Shown: positions 26,711 through 35,337 of the stretch, in pieces | Numbering within the stretch: position 1 is the first letter of the stretch | Layout: each line of letters opens with the position of its first letter | Assembly (NCBI GenBank): GCA_020638495.1 | Contig: JACKIN010000018.1 | Span: forward strand, 10,070-74,069 | Direction of reading: 5' to 3' | DNA: 64,000 nt | From: Geminicoccaceae bacterium | Lineage (GTDB): Bacteria > Pseudomonadota > Alphaproteobacteria > Geminicoccales > Geminicoccaceae | Notes under the pieces: model-generated | Database searches by the model: none | What the model saw: the letters and a program-made list of their open reading frames with translations, nothing else | Told to the model about the DNA's origin: nothing | Translations under genes and position numbers: made by a program

Positions 26711-28798
26711 TCAGCCTCCGGCCGATGCCTCGCCCGGCCCGTCCCCGTCGCGGAAGCATTTGAGGATGAAGGCCAGGATCTCGGCCAGCTCCTTCAGCGC
26801 GTCGAACCGGCCCGAGGCGCCGAAATGCCCGGCATCCATGTTGGTCTTCAAGAGGAGCAGATTCCGGTCGGTCTTGAGCTCGCGCAGCCGGGCAACGTAT
26901 TTCGCGGGTTCCCAGTAGGTCACACGGGGATCGCTGATGCCGGCGGTGACCAGCATGGCGGGATAGGCCTTGACCTCGATGTTCTCGTACGGGCAGTAGG
27001 CCCGGATGCGCCGGAAATCCTCCTCCGAGGTCAGCGGGTTGCCCCATTCCGGCCACTCGATCGGGGTGAGCGGCAGGCTGGCGTCGAGCATGGTGTTGAG
27101 CACGTCGACGAACGGTACCTCGGCGACGACGCAGCGCCAGAGCTCGGGGCGGAGATTGGTGACGGCACCCATCAGCATGCCGCCGGCCGAGCCGCCGCGG
27201 ATGGCGATCCGGCCCGGTGCCGCGTAGCCGCCCTCGATCAGTGCCTCGGCGCAGGCGATGAAATCGGTGAAGCTGTTGGTCTTCCGCTCCAGCTTGCCCT
27301 CGCGGTACCAGCGATGGCCGAGCTCGTCGCCGCCCCGCACGTGTGCGATGGCTACCGCGAAGCCGCGGTCCAGGAGGGAGAGCCGCGTGCTGTTGAAAGA
27401 GGGCTCCATCGCCATGCCGTAGGAGCCGTAGCCGTAGAGGTAGAGCCTGCCGCTGCCGTCGACCGGGCAGTCACGGGCATGGACGAGGGAGATCGGCACC
27501 CGCTCACCGTCCGCCGCCGCGGCCCAGAGGCGCCGGCCCACATAGCGGCTCGCATCGTAGCCCGAAGGGATCTCCTGTTCCTTCAGCACTTCGAGCCTTC
27601 GATCGGCGACATGGTAGTCGAGCACGGTGGCGGGCCGGGTGAGCGAGCTGAAGCCGACCCTGAGCCGATCCGTGGCGAACTCGCGGTTGTCGCCGAGCCC
27701 CGCCGTGTAGACCGCCTCGGCGAAATCGATGGCGTGCTCCTCGCCCGCATAGTCGCGGATGCGCAGGTTGGCGAGGCCGTCCAGCCGCTCGGTGATGACG
27801 AGGAAGTCCCGAAAGCAGGTGACGCCGAGCAGGTAGTGGTGGTCGTCGCCCGCGATCTCCTCCTGCCAGCTTGCCTCGCCGGGGGCATCGATTGGTGCCG
27901 ATACCAGACGGAAGTTCTCGTGCCGGTCGTTGGTGCGGATCCACAAGCGGTCGTGGGCGTGCTCGACGCTGTAGCGATGCCCGTCCCGCCGGCCCGCGAT
28001 CAGCAAGGGCTCGCCCGCCGGTCGGGTCGCATCGATCAGCCTGACCTCGCGCGTGACGTGGCTGCCGGCCGTGACGACGACGAAGCGGCGGCTCTGGGTC
28101 AGGCCGATGCTGACGAAGAAGGCCGGGTCGTCCTCGGTGTAGACCGTGCGGTCGGCCGTGGCGTCGGTGCCGAGCCGATGCGCCCTGACCCGGTAGGGTC
28201 GCAGCTTCTCGTTGAGCTCGACATAGAAGAGCGTGGCCCCATCGGCCGACCAGACGACGCTGCCGGCGGTGTTGGCGACGAGATCGGTGGTGCTGACCCC
28301 GCTCGCGAGATCCTTGATGTGGATCACATAGCGCTCGGAGCCGTTCTCGTCGGTCGCAAAGGCGAGCAGTTGGCCGTCGGGGCTCGGTGCCAGGCTGCGC
28401 AGGTTGAAGTAGCTCTTGTCCAGGGCGAGCGCGGTCTCGTCGAGCATGACCGCGGCTGTGCCGCCCTCCCGCGGTGCTCGATACCAGGTCCGGTACTGCG
28501 CACCCGGCTGGAACTGCCAGTGGTAGAGATAGGCGCCGTCGGCCACCGGCACCGAGCTGTCGTCGTCCTTGATCCGCCCCTTGAGCTCGGTGTGCAGCTC
28601 CTGGATCAGCCCCTGCTCGCGCGCCATGACGGCGGCGAAATAGGCGTTCTCGGCCTCGAGATAGGCTCGGATCTCGGGGTCCTGGACCTCGGGATAGGCC
28701 GGGTCGCGGAGCCAGGCATACGGGTCCGTCCAGCTGACGCCGTGCCGCTCGTTGACGATGGGGTGCTGCGCGGCACGCGGCGGTGCTGCGTCGGTCAT
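26711..28798 (-). CDS. Prolyl oligopeptidase family serine peptidase (oligopeptidase B type, S9A)
   Basis: The 695-residue enzyme has an N-terminal beta-propeller (residues about 75-405) that limits access to small peptides, and a C-terminal peptidase domain. The catalytic Ser is in GGSAGGMLMG (about residue 535), the Asp is in ISDPRVTYWEPAKY, and the His in DAGHFG near the end. The signature YGSYGMAMEPSFN fits oligopeptidase B, which cuts after basic residues. I chose the ATG at 28798 because AGGAG lies seven bases ahead; the open frame continues upstream through low-quality sequence. It is convergent with the three-domain protein gene. Confidence 0.9.
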   Translation of the reverse strand: MTDAAPPRAAQHPIVNERHGVSWTDPYAWLRDPAYPEVQDPEIRAYLEAENAYFAAVMAREQGLIQELHTELKGRIKDDDSSVPVADGAYLYHWQFQPGAQYRTWYRAPREGGTAAVMLDETALALDKSYFNLRSLAPSPDGQLLAFATDENGSERYVIHIKDLASGVSTTDLVANTAGSVVWSADGATLFYVELNEKLRPYRVRAHRLGTDATADRTVYTEDDPAFFVSIGLTQSRRFVVVTAGSHVTREVRLIDATRPAGEPLLIAGRRDGHRYSVEHAHDRLWIRTNDRHENFRLVSAPIDAPGEASWQEEIAGDDHHYLLGVTCFRDFLVITERLDGLANLRIRDYAGEEHAIDFAEAVYTAGLGDNREFATDRLRVGFSSLTRPATVLDYHVADRRLEVLKEQEIPSGYDASRYVGRRLWAAAADGERVPISLVHARDCPVDGSGRLYLYGYGSYGMAMEPSFNSTRLSLLDRGFAVAIAHVRGGDELGHRWYREGKLERKTNSFTDFIACAEALIEGGYAAPGRIAIRGGSAGGMLMGAVTNLRPELWRCVVAEVPFVDVLNTMLDASLPLTPIEWPEWGNPLTSEEDFRRIRAYCPYENIEVKAYPAMLVTAGISDPRVTYWEPAKYVARLRELKTDRNLLLLKTNMDAGHFGASGRFDALKELAEILAFILKCFRDGDGPGEASAGG

Positions 28799-28863
28799 GC
28801 GAGATCTCCTGCGGGACCGCCCGCTTCTACCCGATCGGCGGCCGCAACGGTAGGCCACGCGCA

Positions 28864-28878
28864 TTAACGAAAGAGTAA
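28864..28878 (+). promoter_or_regulatory. Possible CtrA-like half-degenerate box (TTAA-N7-GTAA)
   Basis: TTAA at 28864-28867, seven bases, then GTAA at 28875-28878, one base off the TTAA-N7-TTAA pattern. It lies in the divergent gap between the oligopeptidase and rfbC genes. One mismatch makes this weak evidence on its own. Confidence 0.2.
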
Positions 28879-28955
28879 GGGGCGGCTGGTAGGTTCGCCG
28901 CAGTGAGCCGGTCGGGCCGCAAGCCGCACGACCGCTGGTCATTTGCGAGGTGCGC

Positions 28956-29543
28956 ATGGAGATTGTCGCCACGGCCATTCCCGAGGTGAAGCTGATCCGG
29001 CCGAAGCGGTTCGGCGACCATCGCGGATTCTTCGCCGAGGTCTACAACCGCCGGGCCTTCGAGGCGGCGGGGCTGCGCTTCGATTTCGTCCAGGACAACC
29101 ATTCGCGCTCCGCCCAGCGGGGCACGCTGCGCGGCCTGCACTACCAGTCGCCGCCCTTCGCCCAGACCAAGCTGGTGCGCGTGCTGAAGGGCCGGATCCT
29201 CGACGTCGCGGTCGACATCCGCCAGGGCTCGCCGACCTATGGCCGCCATGTCGCGGTCGAGCTGAGTGCGGAGGGCTTCGAGCAGCTCCTGGTCCCCAGG
29301 GGCTTCGCGCACGGCTTCGTCACCCTCGAGGACGAGGTCGAGGTCTTCTACAAGGTCGACGCCTACTACAGTGCGGCGCATGATCACGGGATCGCCTGGA
29401 ACGACCCCGACCTCGCCATCGACTGGCCGGTCAGCCCGGTCGAGTGCATGCTCTCTGCCAAGGACGCGGCGCAGCCCGCCTTCGCCGGCCTTGCCGCCCA
29501 TTTCACCTTCGTGCCGGCTGCGCCCGCAGCCACCACCGTCTGA
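28956..29543 (+). CDS. rfbC: dTDP-4-dehydrorhamnose 3,5-epimerase
   Basis: The 195-residue cupin-type epimerase converts dTDP-4-keto-6-deoxyglucose to the L-rhamnose precursor. It shows the family signatures FVQDNHSRSAQRGTLRGLHYQ (with the catalytic His in LHYQ at about residue 66) and VPRGFAHGFVTLEDEVEVFYK. I chose the ATG at 28956 with GCGAGG before it. rfbB and rfbD, needed for dTDP-L-rhamnose, are not in the window; the next two genes are an SDR and rfbA. Confidence 0.9.
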   Translation: MEIVATAIPEVKLIRPKRFGDHRGFFAEVYNRRAFEAAGLRFDFVQDNHSRSAQRGTLRGLHYQSPPFAQTKLVRVLKGRILDVAVDIRQGSPTYGRHVAVELSAEGFEQLLVPRGFAHGFVTLEDEVEVFYKVDAYYSAAHDHGIAWNDPDLAIDWPVSPVECMLSAKDAAQPAFAGLAAHFTFVPAAPAATTV

Positions 29544-29555
29544 TCGGAGCTCTCG

Positions 29556-30608
29556 ATGGAACGCGTCCTCGTCACCGGTGCCGGCGGCTATATCGGGACC
29601 ACCCTCGTGCCGATGCTGCTCGCCCAGGGCTATCAGGTCCGCGCCCTCGACCGCTTCTTCTTCGGCGCCGAGCTGCTGGCGCCGCATGCCCGGCTCGAGC
29701 TGGTCAAGGCCGACAGCCGGCGGCTCGAGGCGCACCATTTCAAGGGCGTCGATCACGTCATCGACCTCGTTGCCATCTCCAACGACCCGAGCGGCGAGCT
29801 CTTCCAGGACGCCACCTACGCCATCAACCACGAATCGCGGGTGCACTGCGCCCGCCTCGCCAAGATGGCCGGGGTCAAGCGCTATGTCCTGCCGTCCTCC
29901 TGCAGCCTCTACGGGTTCCAGCCCGAGGACGTGATCTGCGCCGAGGACCACGCGACCAACCCGCTCACCACCTACGCCAGGGCCAACGAGATGGCCGAGC
30001 ACGGCGTGCTGCCGCTCGCCGACGAGCGCTTCTGCGTGGTCGTGCTGCGCCAGGCGACGGTCTACGGCTACAGCCCGCGCATGCGCTTCGACCTCGCCAT
30101 CAACGGCATGACCCTCGGCGCCTGGCAGACCGGCACGCTGCCCCTGATGCGCGACGGCACGCAGTGGCGGCCCATGGTCCATGTGAGGGACACGGCCGCC
30201 GCCCAGATCTTCATGCTCGAGGCACCGGCAGCCTCCATCAACGGCCAGATCTTCAATGTCGGCTCGGACGCCAACAACTACCAGCTCGGCCCGCTCGCCG
30301 AGCGGATCGCCGCCGCCGTGCCGCGTGACGTCGCCGTCGAATGGTACGGTGCTGCCGACCACCGCTCCTATCGGGTCGCCTTCGCCAAGATCGAGAAGCT
30401 CGGCTGGCATGCCCAAAGGGTCGCCGAGGACGGGGTCGCGGAGATCGTGGCGAAGCTCGTCGACGGCAGCCTCGAGAAGTCGACGAAGACGATCACGCTC
30501 GACTGGTACCAGGAGCTGATCAAGTGGCAGCGGATCATCCATGAGGTCGAGCTCGACGGCACGATCTTCGATCTGCCCGACCACCGCTCGAAGGCCGCTT
30601 CAGGCTGA
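29556..30608 (+). CDS. NAD-dependent epimerase/dehydratase (extended SDR), atypical active site
   Basis: The protein (350 aa) has the extended SDR start VLVTGAGGYIGTTLVPMLL (residues 4-22) and the segment IDLVAISNDPS, both typical of sugar-nucleotide epimerases. The catalytic Tyr is present in TTYARANEMAE, but the Lys expected four residues later is Asn. The Ser motif LPSSCSLYG is normal. The C-terminal part (NVGSDANNYQLGPLAERI) resembles enzymes acting on nucleotide sugars. It lies between rfbC and rfbA, so a role in a deoxysugar pathway is likely. Whether it still catalyses redox chemistry is open. Confidence 0.7.
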   Translation: MERVLVTGAGGYIGTTLVPMLLAQGYQVRALDRFFFGAELLAPHARLELVKADSRRLEAHHFKGVDHVIDLVAISNDPSGELFQDATYAINHESRVHCARLAKMAGVKRYVLPSSCSLYGFQPEDVICAEDHATNPLTTYARANEMAEHGVLPLADERFCVVVLRQATVYGYSPRMRFDLAINGMTLGAWQTGTLPLMRDGTQWRPMVHVRDTAAAQIFMLEAPAASINGQIFNVGSDANNYQLGPLAERIAAAVPRDVAVEWYGAADHRSYRVAFAKIEKLGWHAQRVAEDGVAEIVAKLVDGSLEKSTKTITLDWYQELIKWQRIIHEVELDGTIFDLPDHRSKAASG

Positions 30609-30702
30609 AGGAACCGCCGCACGGGTCGGCGAGCCGAGCCTGACGAATGCCATTCGGGCGGCGCTCGCCGCCGAACCCTCGACCGAGAGACGGAGCAACG
30701 CG

Positions 30703-31653
30703 ATGCCGAACCCGACCAGGCAGCCGAGATGGAAGGGCATCATCCTCGCCGGCGGCTCCGGCACGCGCCTCTACCCGATCACCCGTGCCGTCTGCAAGCA
30801 GCTCCTGCCGATCTTCGACAAGCCGCTCATCTACTTCCCGCTGACGACGCTGATGCTGGCCGGCATCCGCGACATCCTCTTGATCACCACGCCCGAGGAC
30901 CAGTGGCAGTTCAAGAGCCTGCTCGGTGACGGCAGCCAGTGGGGCCTGGCCATCAGCTATGCGGTGCAGCCGCGCCCAGAGGGCCTGGCGCAGGCCTTCG
31001 TCATCGGCCGCGAGTTCATCGGCGACGACAACGTCGCCCTCGTGCTCGGCGACAACATCTTCTTCGGCCACTATCTGCGCGCCGATCTGGCCCGCGCGAT
31101 CGACCAGGCCCATGGTGCCACGGTCTTCGGCTATCGGGTGACCGATCCGGAGCGCTACGGCGTGGTGGCGTTCGACGAGGCCGGCCGGGCGACCAGCATC
31201 GAGGAGAAGCCGGCCCGGCCGAGGTCGAGCTATGCGGTCACCGGCCTCTATTTCTACGACAACGAGGTGATCGACATCGCCGCCGGCCTGCCACCCTCAG
31301 CGCGTGGCGAGTACGAGATCACCGACGTCAACGCCGCCTATCTCGCCCGCGGCGCGCTCCGCGTCGAGCGGCTGGGCCGTGGCTATGCCTGGTTCGACGC
31401 CGGCACCCACGACAGCCTCCTGCAGGCCGGCGAGTTCGTGCGCACCATCCAGCAGCGCCAGGGCTTCCAGATCGCCTGCCCGGAGGAGATCGCCCATCTC
31501 CTGGGTCATATCGACGACGACCAGCTCCGCCAGCTCGCCGGTCCTCTCGCGAAGACCGCCTATGGCCGCTACCTTCTCGACGTCGTGCTGGCGAAGGAAC
31601 CCTGGCAGGCCGGCAGCTTCGAGACCTCGTCCGCCCGCCGCGCCGTCGCCTGA
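30703..31653 (+). CDS. rfbA: Glucose-1-phosphate thymidylyltransferase
   Basis: The 316-residue enzyme makes dTDP-glucose. The signature KGIILAGGSGTRLYPIT (residues 11-27) is followed by the basic motif VCKQLLPIFDKPLIYFPL. VLGDNIFFG (about residue 123) holds the metal-binding Asp, and FGYRVTDPERYGVV and IEEKPARPRSSYAVTGLYFYD are typical. The ATG at 30703 has GGAG seven bases ahead. An open frame upstream reaches into the SDR gene and is not used. Confidence 0.92.
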   Translation: MPNPTRQPRWKGIILAGGSGTRLYPITRAVCKQLLPIFDKPLIYFPLTTLMLAGIRDILLITTPEDQWQFKSLLGDGSQWGLAISYAVQPRPEGLAQAFVIGREFIGDDNVALVLGDNIFFGHYLRADLARAIDQAHGATVFGYRVTDPERYGVVAFDEAGRATSIEEKPARPRSSYAVTGLYFYDNEVIDIAAGLPPSARGEYEITDVNAAYLARGALRVERLGRGYAWFDAGTHDSLLQAGEFVRTIQQRQGFQIACPEEIAHLLGHIDDDQLRQLAGPLAKTAYGRYLLDVVLAKEPWQAGSFETSSARRAVA

Positions 31654-31924
31654 CCGCCGCCCGGGGCGCCCCACCGACGCAACGCCGGGCAGGCCCAAAC
31701 GCCTGCGCGACTTGGCATCGCGCGTTCTTCGGCCACAGAGGCCTCTCGAGCCTGCATCGCGACCACCCATGAACCCGCCTGGATTTCGCCTGGAGCAGAG
31801 GGTCGTCCGGCGCAGGAGACGTTCGGGCGAGCGACGGATCCCGGTCGTCGGCAGGCTTGGCCGCCAACTTCATCGCCGTGCCCGCCTCCAATCTACCCCA
31901 ACCATTTGATTCTGCTAGCACACC

Positions 31925-32490
31925 ATGAGACGAAAATCATGGATAATCAGGACCGTAATTGGCTGGCACAAGGTTCGATTCCAGATTGAGAAAAGGATCA
32001 ACCTCACCGCAACCCAATCACGCTCCCACGAGATCGATCATGTCAAGAAGTTCGCGGCCGGTACAATTGCGCTCGAGATCGAGTGGAAAAACAAGGATTC
32101 CTTCTTCGACCGCGACCTTGAGAATTTCAATCGACTGCATGCAGACGGTGGAATTAGCGTAGGTATTGTCATCACTCGTGGTCGCAGCTTTCAGGATGGA
32201 ATTGAGAAGCGCCTTCGCCGGTTTGTCCGTGATCAGAACATAGACGCCTTTGCGGCGCTGGTGGCGCACGGTGTCGATCCGACTCGGCGACAGCGTAGAG
32301 CGGTCGAGCGAGGTGGTGCATTGCCGACGTCTGGCCAAGGCGTTTCATTGCGGACAAGTTCGGGGCGGCCACAACTCATTGGGCCAAGCTTGACGACCGC
32401 CTCCATCGCGGCGTCGGCAGCCCCTGTCCTATAGTAGCGCTCGGCATTCATCTCGCCGCAGTCATCCATCGCGAGGGCATCGGTCCCTAG
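31925..32490 (+). pseudogene. Decayed BglII-like type II restriction endonuclease
   Basis: The frame from 31925 gives SHEIDHVKKFAAGTIALEIEW followed by NKDSFFDRDLENFNRLH and SVGIVITRG. This fits the BglII/BstYI nuclease family, with Asp38 and Glu51-x-Glu53 as the likely catalytic set. At about 32299-32315 the coding frame shifts. The second frame then gives RFIADKFGAATTHWAKLDDR and RGVGSPCPIVALGI to a TAG at 32488. The N-terminus looks short, with a stop (TAG) directly before the first ATG. The region is less G+C-rich than its neighbours, which suggests transfer. No matching methyltransferase is present. A sequencing error could explain the shift. Confidence 0.65.
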
Positions 32491-33173
32491 AGCTGGCCGA
32501 GGCCGTGCCGTTCCAGCAGCTCCACCAGCATTCGCCCGTTGCGCAGGCGGTGCGCGTGGTGGATGCGCCAGGCGGTCTCGGCGTCGCGGCGCTCGATGGC
32601 GGCGACCAGGGCGCGGTGGTCGTCGTTCGAGCTGACCGGGCGGGGGCGCAGGCGGAGCGTCAGCTTTCGCACCCGGTGCGACTGGTCCATGAACTGCTCG
32701 ATGATCGCCTTAAGCCGCTCGTTGCCGCAGAAGGCGAGGATGACCCGGTGGAAATGGTCGTCGGCCAGGGCCCAGGCGTCGAGGTCGTCGGCGGCGAGCG
32801 CCGCGTCCATCTCGGCGACGGCCGCCTTGAGCTCGGCGAGGCGCGCTGGTGTCGCGCCGTCACGGGCGATCTGGGCTGCCGCCTCTGCCTCGAGCGCCGT
32901 CAGGATCTGGTAGATCTCGCGCATGTCGTTGGCGGAGACCGGCAGCACCCGCATGCCGTGGCGCGGCCGGACGTCGATCATGCCTTCCCGCGCCAAGCGG
33001 ATCAGCGCCTCGCGCACCGGGGTGCGGCTCATCTCGAGGAGGGCTGCCAGCTCCTGCTCCAGCATGATGCTGCCGGCCGGGAACTCGTTCTCGAGGATGC
33101 GGGCCTTGATCTCCCGATAGGCCCGCTCGGCGAAGGTGACGCGACCCGGTGCCTCGTCGATGACGCTGGCCAT
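32487..33173 (-). CDS. GntR family transcriptional regulator (FadR subfamily, FCD domain)
   Basis: The 228-residue protein has an N-terminal winged helix (residues 15-75: AYREIKARILENEFPAGSIMLEQELAALLEMSRTPVREALIRLAREG) and an all-helical FCD domain from about residue 85, with ligand/metal residues likely in DDHFHRVIL and HHAHRLR. It is the last gene of a three-gene operon, one base after the oxidoreductase stop. It most likely controls that operon and the divergent tctCBA set from the 16-bp palindrome at 35236-35251. Confidence 0.87.
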   Translation of the reverse strand: MASVIDEAPGRVTFAERAYREIKARILENEFPAGSIMLEQELAALLEMSRTPVREALIRLAREGMIDVRPRHGMRVLPVSANDMREIYQILTALEAEAAAQIARDGATPARLAELKAAVAEMDAALAADDLDAWALADDHFHRVILAFCGNERLKAIIEQFMDQSHRVRKLTLRLRPRPVSSNDDHRALVAAIERRDAETAWRIHHAHRLRNGRMLVELLERHGLGQL

Positions 33174-33174
33174 C

Positions 33175-34200
33175 TCAGAGCCTCACCAGACGGCCCTCGG
33201 CGGAGGAGCGGTAGACGGCCTCCTCGATCCGCAGGTTGGCGAGATAGTCCCGACCGGTGTTGACGATCTCGCCCTTGTCCAGGAGGTGGTCGACGACATG
33301 TTGCTGGAAGGCGCGCACGCTGTCGCCGGCAAAGCCCGTGTCCTGCCATTCATGAGCGATGGCCGTCTCCTCGTTGGCGCCGAAGGCACGATGGAAGAGA
33401 TTGCCGTCGCCGTCGAGCCTGATCACGCCCTCGTCACCCTCGACCAGCAGCTCGCCCATGGTCAGCCGGCGGTTCCTCGCCGGATGGTCGACCAGCCGGT
33501 TGCCGTCGAAGAGCGCCCGACGGTTGCCTGGAAACTCGAAGAGGATGACGCCCGCATCCTCGCCGGCGATGGCCGGGTTGAGGCGCACCAGCCGGGCCAG
33601 CACCGCCTCGGGCTCGCCCAGAAGGAAGCGGAAGACGTCGATGAAATGGATCGCCGTCTCGTGGACGAGGAAGCGCCCCATCTGCTGGAAATAGGGCTGG
33701 CGATCGAGATAGGCGCGGGGACCCTGGCCGTCGCCCGGCCGCAGGCGGAAGCTCGCCTGGAAGACCTCGCCGATCCGCCCGGCCTCGAGCTGTCTTTTGA
33801 TCTCCATGTGCCAGGGCTCGAAGCGGAAGTTCTCGTGGACGACCAGCAGCGTCCCTGCCGCCTCGGCGACGCCGACCATCTCCTCGGCCTCGTCGAGCGA
33901 GCGGCAGAAGGCTTTCTGGCAGATGGTCGGCAGGCGCCGCGCCATGGTCAGGCGGATGAGCTCGGCATGGGTCGCGGGCGGGGTGGCGATGTCGACCAGG
34001 TCGGGGCGGAGCTCGTCCAGCATGGTCGCCGGGTCGGTGTGCCAGGACGGCACGGCGAAGCGCTCGGCATAGGCCTCGGCCTTGGCCGGGTCGCGGTCGC
34101 ACACGCCGACCAGCTCGACCTCGGGGATCCGCTGCCAGGCGTCGTGATGGAAGGCGCTGAAATAGCCGGCACCGATGGTCGCGACCCTGAGCTTCTTCAC
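33175..34200 (-). CDS. Gfo/Idh/MocA family oxidoreductase
   Basis: The N-terminal Rossmann domain starts with KLRVATIGAGYFSAFHH (residues 2-18) and binds NAD(P). The EKP-like motif is changed to CQKAFCRS (about residue 92), keeping the Lys. The C-terminal domain follows from about 120 (RIGEVFQASFRLRPGDGQGPRA). Family members oxidise or reduce sugars, inositols or related polyols. The GTG start at 34200 overlaps the stop of the SMP-30 gene (GTGA), so translation is coupled. With a lactonase and a transporter nearby, a sugar-acid substrate is likely. Confidence 0.83.
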   Translation of the reverse strand: MKKLRVATIGAGYFSAFHHDAWQRIPEVELVGVCDRDPAKAEAYAERFAVPSWHTDPATMLDELRPDLVDIATPPATHAELIRLTMARRLPTICQKAFCRSLDEAEEMVGVAEAAGTLLVVHENFRFEPWHMEIKRQLEAGRIGEVFQASFRLRPGDGQGPRAYLDRQPYFQQMGRFLVHETAIHFIDVFRFLLGEPEAVLARLVRLNPAIAGEDAGVILFEFPGNRRALFDGNRLVDHPARNRRLTMGELLVEGDEGVIRLDGDGNLFHRAFGANEETAIAHEWQDTGFAGDSVRAFQQHVVDHLLDKGEIVNTGRDYLANLRIEEAVYRSSAEGRLVRL

Positions 34201-35207
34201 TGGTCGTCCTCCAGGCGGTCGCCGAGCTGGCTCCAGAGCCCGCCGAGCTTGTGCTCCCAATGCACCGGTGCGGCACCGGCGACCGGGCTCTCGACCAGCA
34301 GGAGGCTGTCGCCGAGCAGGCAGCCGAGGCAGATCGTCCCGCGGTCGGCGCCGGTGAAGGCGAGGCTGGAGATGTTCTTCAAGGGCCCCGCCGGCACGCG
34401 GTCGAGCAGGGTGCGATCCAGCTCGCCCGCCCGATAGGCGCTTTCGACCGCCGCAACGTGATCCTCCTCCACCTGCTCGAGCATGAGCTCCTGCCTGCCC
34501 TCGGGGTCGACCCGGATCACCCGGTTGCTGATGATGCTGGTGACCCAGACATGGCCATCCTCGTCGAAGGTGAGCCCGTCCGGATAGGTGCCGTGGCCGA
34601 ATTCGGCGACGGTCCGGCGCTCGCCCAGGCCGCGGGCGCCGAGGGGGAAGCGGCTCAGCCGCCGGCCGAAGGTCTCGTTGACATAGAGCCACTGCCCGTC
34701 CGGCGAGACCAGGCATTCATTGGTGTAGCCGAGATCGTCGGCCACGATCCGGGCGTTGCCGTCCGCCACGAGCACGACGAAGCCGTCGGCGACGTCCGGC
34801 CGCGCTGCTTCATGGCGCGGGATGTGGCGCGTGCTCACCGTCACCCAGAGCCGGCCTTCCACGTCCTGATGCACGTAGTTGGCAGGGGGCAGGGGGCGCC
34901 CCTCGACCTCGAGCAGGACCGGCTCGACCGAGCCGTCGGGCTGCAGCCGCCAGATGCCGCCCGTGTCTGCCCCGAGCTCGGCCAAAAGAAAGCTGCCGCC
35001 GGGCTCCAGGGCGATGCCATTCGGCCGGAGGTGTCGCGGGGCATTCGTGGCGAGGTGCCGGTCGACCCGGCCGTCAGGGTGGACGATGGCCACCCCGCCC
35101 TGGCCCGTCCAGTCGGCGGCGAAGAGCAGGCCCGAGCGATGCGCCAGCACGCATTCCGGGCGCGCGAGGCCGCTGCCGAGCGGCCTAAGCCAGGCGGGAT
35201 CGAGCAT
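34197..35207 (-). CDS. SMP-30/gluconolactonase/LRE family protein
   Basis: The 336-residue protein is a six-bladed beta propeller of the SMP-30 type. Signatures are ARPECVLAHRSGLLFAADW near the start, RPNGIALEPGGSFLLAELG, TNECLVSPDGQWLYVNET and YPDGLTFDEDGHVWVT. The Glu, Asn and Asp residues in these segments are the usual metal ligands. Such enzymes hydrolyse sugar lactones. The ATG at 35207 begins the propeller; the frame is open further upstream but would cross the operator region. I see no clear ribosome-binding site. It heads the operon with the Gfo/Idh and GntR genes. Confidence 0.82.
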   Translation of the reverse strand: MLDPAWLRPLGSGLARPECVLAHRSGLLFAADWTGQGGVAIVHPDGRVDRHLATNAPRHLRPNGIALEPGGSFLLAELGADTGGIWRLQPDGSVEPVLLEVEGRPLPPANYVHQDVEGRLWVTVSTRHIPRHEAARPDVADGFVVLVADGNARIVADDLGYTNECLVSPDGQWLYVNETFGRRLSRFPLGARGLGERRTVAEFGHGTYPDGLTFDEDGHVWVTSIISNRVIRVDPEGRQELMLEQVEEDHVAAVESAYRAGELDRTLLDRVPAGPLKNISSLAFTGADRGTICLGCLLGDSLLLVESPVAGAAPVHWEHKLGGLWSQLGDRLEDDQ

Positions 35208-35235
35208 CGGAATTGCGCATTGACCGGCTTCCCCA

Positions 35236-35251
35236 TTTACGTATACGTAAA
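35236..35251. promoter_or_regulatory. Perfect 16-bp palindrome, likely GntR operator
   Basis: TTTACGTATACGTAAA reads the same on both strands. It stands in the 130-base gap between the divergent SMP-30 operon (start 35207) and tctC (start 35338). FCD-type GntR regulators bind short palindromes of this kind, and the only GntR gene in the window closes the operon it would control. A+T content here is unusually high for the window. Confidence 0.6.
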
Positions 35252-35337
35252 GAAATACCGAACCGCATCCGATAATCAAGCGACTCGTCCGGATGGCGGC
35301 TCGAGGAGTGACATACGGTCGACCAAGGGAGCAGACC

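Noticed and set aside
26267..28867. Open frame of 866 codons on the plus strand
   Set aside because: It is antisense to the prolyl oligopeptidase, which shows a full catalytic triad and a good ribosome-binding site.
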